Assembly (NCBI GenBank): GCA_902475375.1
Contig: CABRZC010000114.1
Location: 1-5,428, forward strand
From: an uncultured Collinsella sp.
GTDB lineage: Bacteria; Actinomycetota; Coriobacteriia; Coriobacteriales; Coriobacteriaceae
Reading direction: 5' to 3'
DNA: 5,428 nt
Part shown: positions 5,386 through 5,428 of the stretch, in pieces
How the letters are laid out: each line of letters starts with the position of its first letter
Numbering within the stretch: position 1 is the stretch's first letter
Program-made: the position numbers and the translations under genes
Notes under the pieces: generated by a model
What the model was told of the DNA's origin: nothing
The model's database searches: none
Seen by the model: the letters and a program-made list of their open reading frames with translations, nothing else

Positions 5386-5428
5386 TGGTGGGCGTTAGAA
5401 GATTTGAACTTCTGACCTCTTCCGTGTC
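5386..5428 (-). tRNA. tRNA-Val (GAC), 3' part, cut by the window edge
   Basis: Read on the minus strand this is positions 34-76 of a tRNA: anticodon GAC, A37, C38, the anticodon 3' stem GGAAG, variable loop AGGTC, T-arm AGAAG-TTCAAAT-CTTCT, acceptor strand AACGCCC, discriminator A and an encoded CCA. The five-nucleotide variable loop places GAC at 34-36, hence valine. The 5' half (acceptor expected to start GGGCGTT) lies beyond the window. A strong terminator follows at once, so it is the last gene of its transcript. Confidence 0.92.

Noticed and set aside
5213..5398. Plus-strand 61-codon frame ending inside the tRNA
   Set aside because: Gly/Arg/Trp-rich translation, no ribosome site, and it overlaps the terminator and tRNA.

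Overview
The window looks like a chromosomal accessory stretch from a moderately GC-rich Actinomycetota gut bacterium of the Coriobacteriia, most plausibly Collinsella or a close relative. This is inferred from codon use, from the style of the SipW-type secreted protein, from a probable leaderless promoter (TGCTATCTT followed 6 nt later by ATG), and from the AbiEi/DUF559-like protein. No universal marker gene is present, so the taxonomic call is tentative.

Layout. 46-1005 (+): a secreted protein with a SipW-type signal peptide (TasA/camelysin-like), closed by a textbook Rho-independent terminator at 1035-1067. 1129-2211 (+): an HNH endonuclease with an N-terminal domain resembling PUA/SRA-type modified-base readers, a candidate modification-dependent restriction enzyme. 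2329-2610 (+): a 93-aa protein with two CPxCG knuckles. 2715-3413 (-): a DUF5710 protein carrying a split zinc ribbon, convergent with the previous gene. 3414-3818: a divergent intergenic region full of inverted and direct repeats and an 8-G run. 3819-4922 (+): a 367-aa protein with an AbiEi/DUF559-like layout and a Vsr-like nuclease-fold C-terminus. 4923-5385: no confident gene, but a G-rich tract over the stop codon, a 184-bp near-palindrome with 34-bp perfect arms (4959-5142), and a stretch with coding-like composition. 5386-5428 (-): the 3' part of a tRNA-Val(GAC), cut by the window edge exactly at the anticodon, followed by its own terminator (5342-5377).

How the parts relate. The genes do not form one operon: each is separated by a terminator, a long gap or a change of strand. 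The HNH protein and the DUF559-like protein are both nuclease-like and lie about 1.6 kb apart with two uncharacterised zinc-binding-type proteins between them, next to a tRNA and a mobile-looking palindrome. That is compatible with a small defence or accessory island, but a shared system is inference only. The strongest unexplained sequence structure is the long palindrome at 4959-5142.
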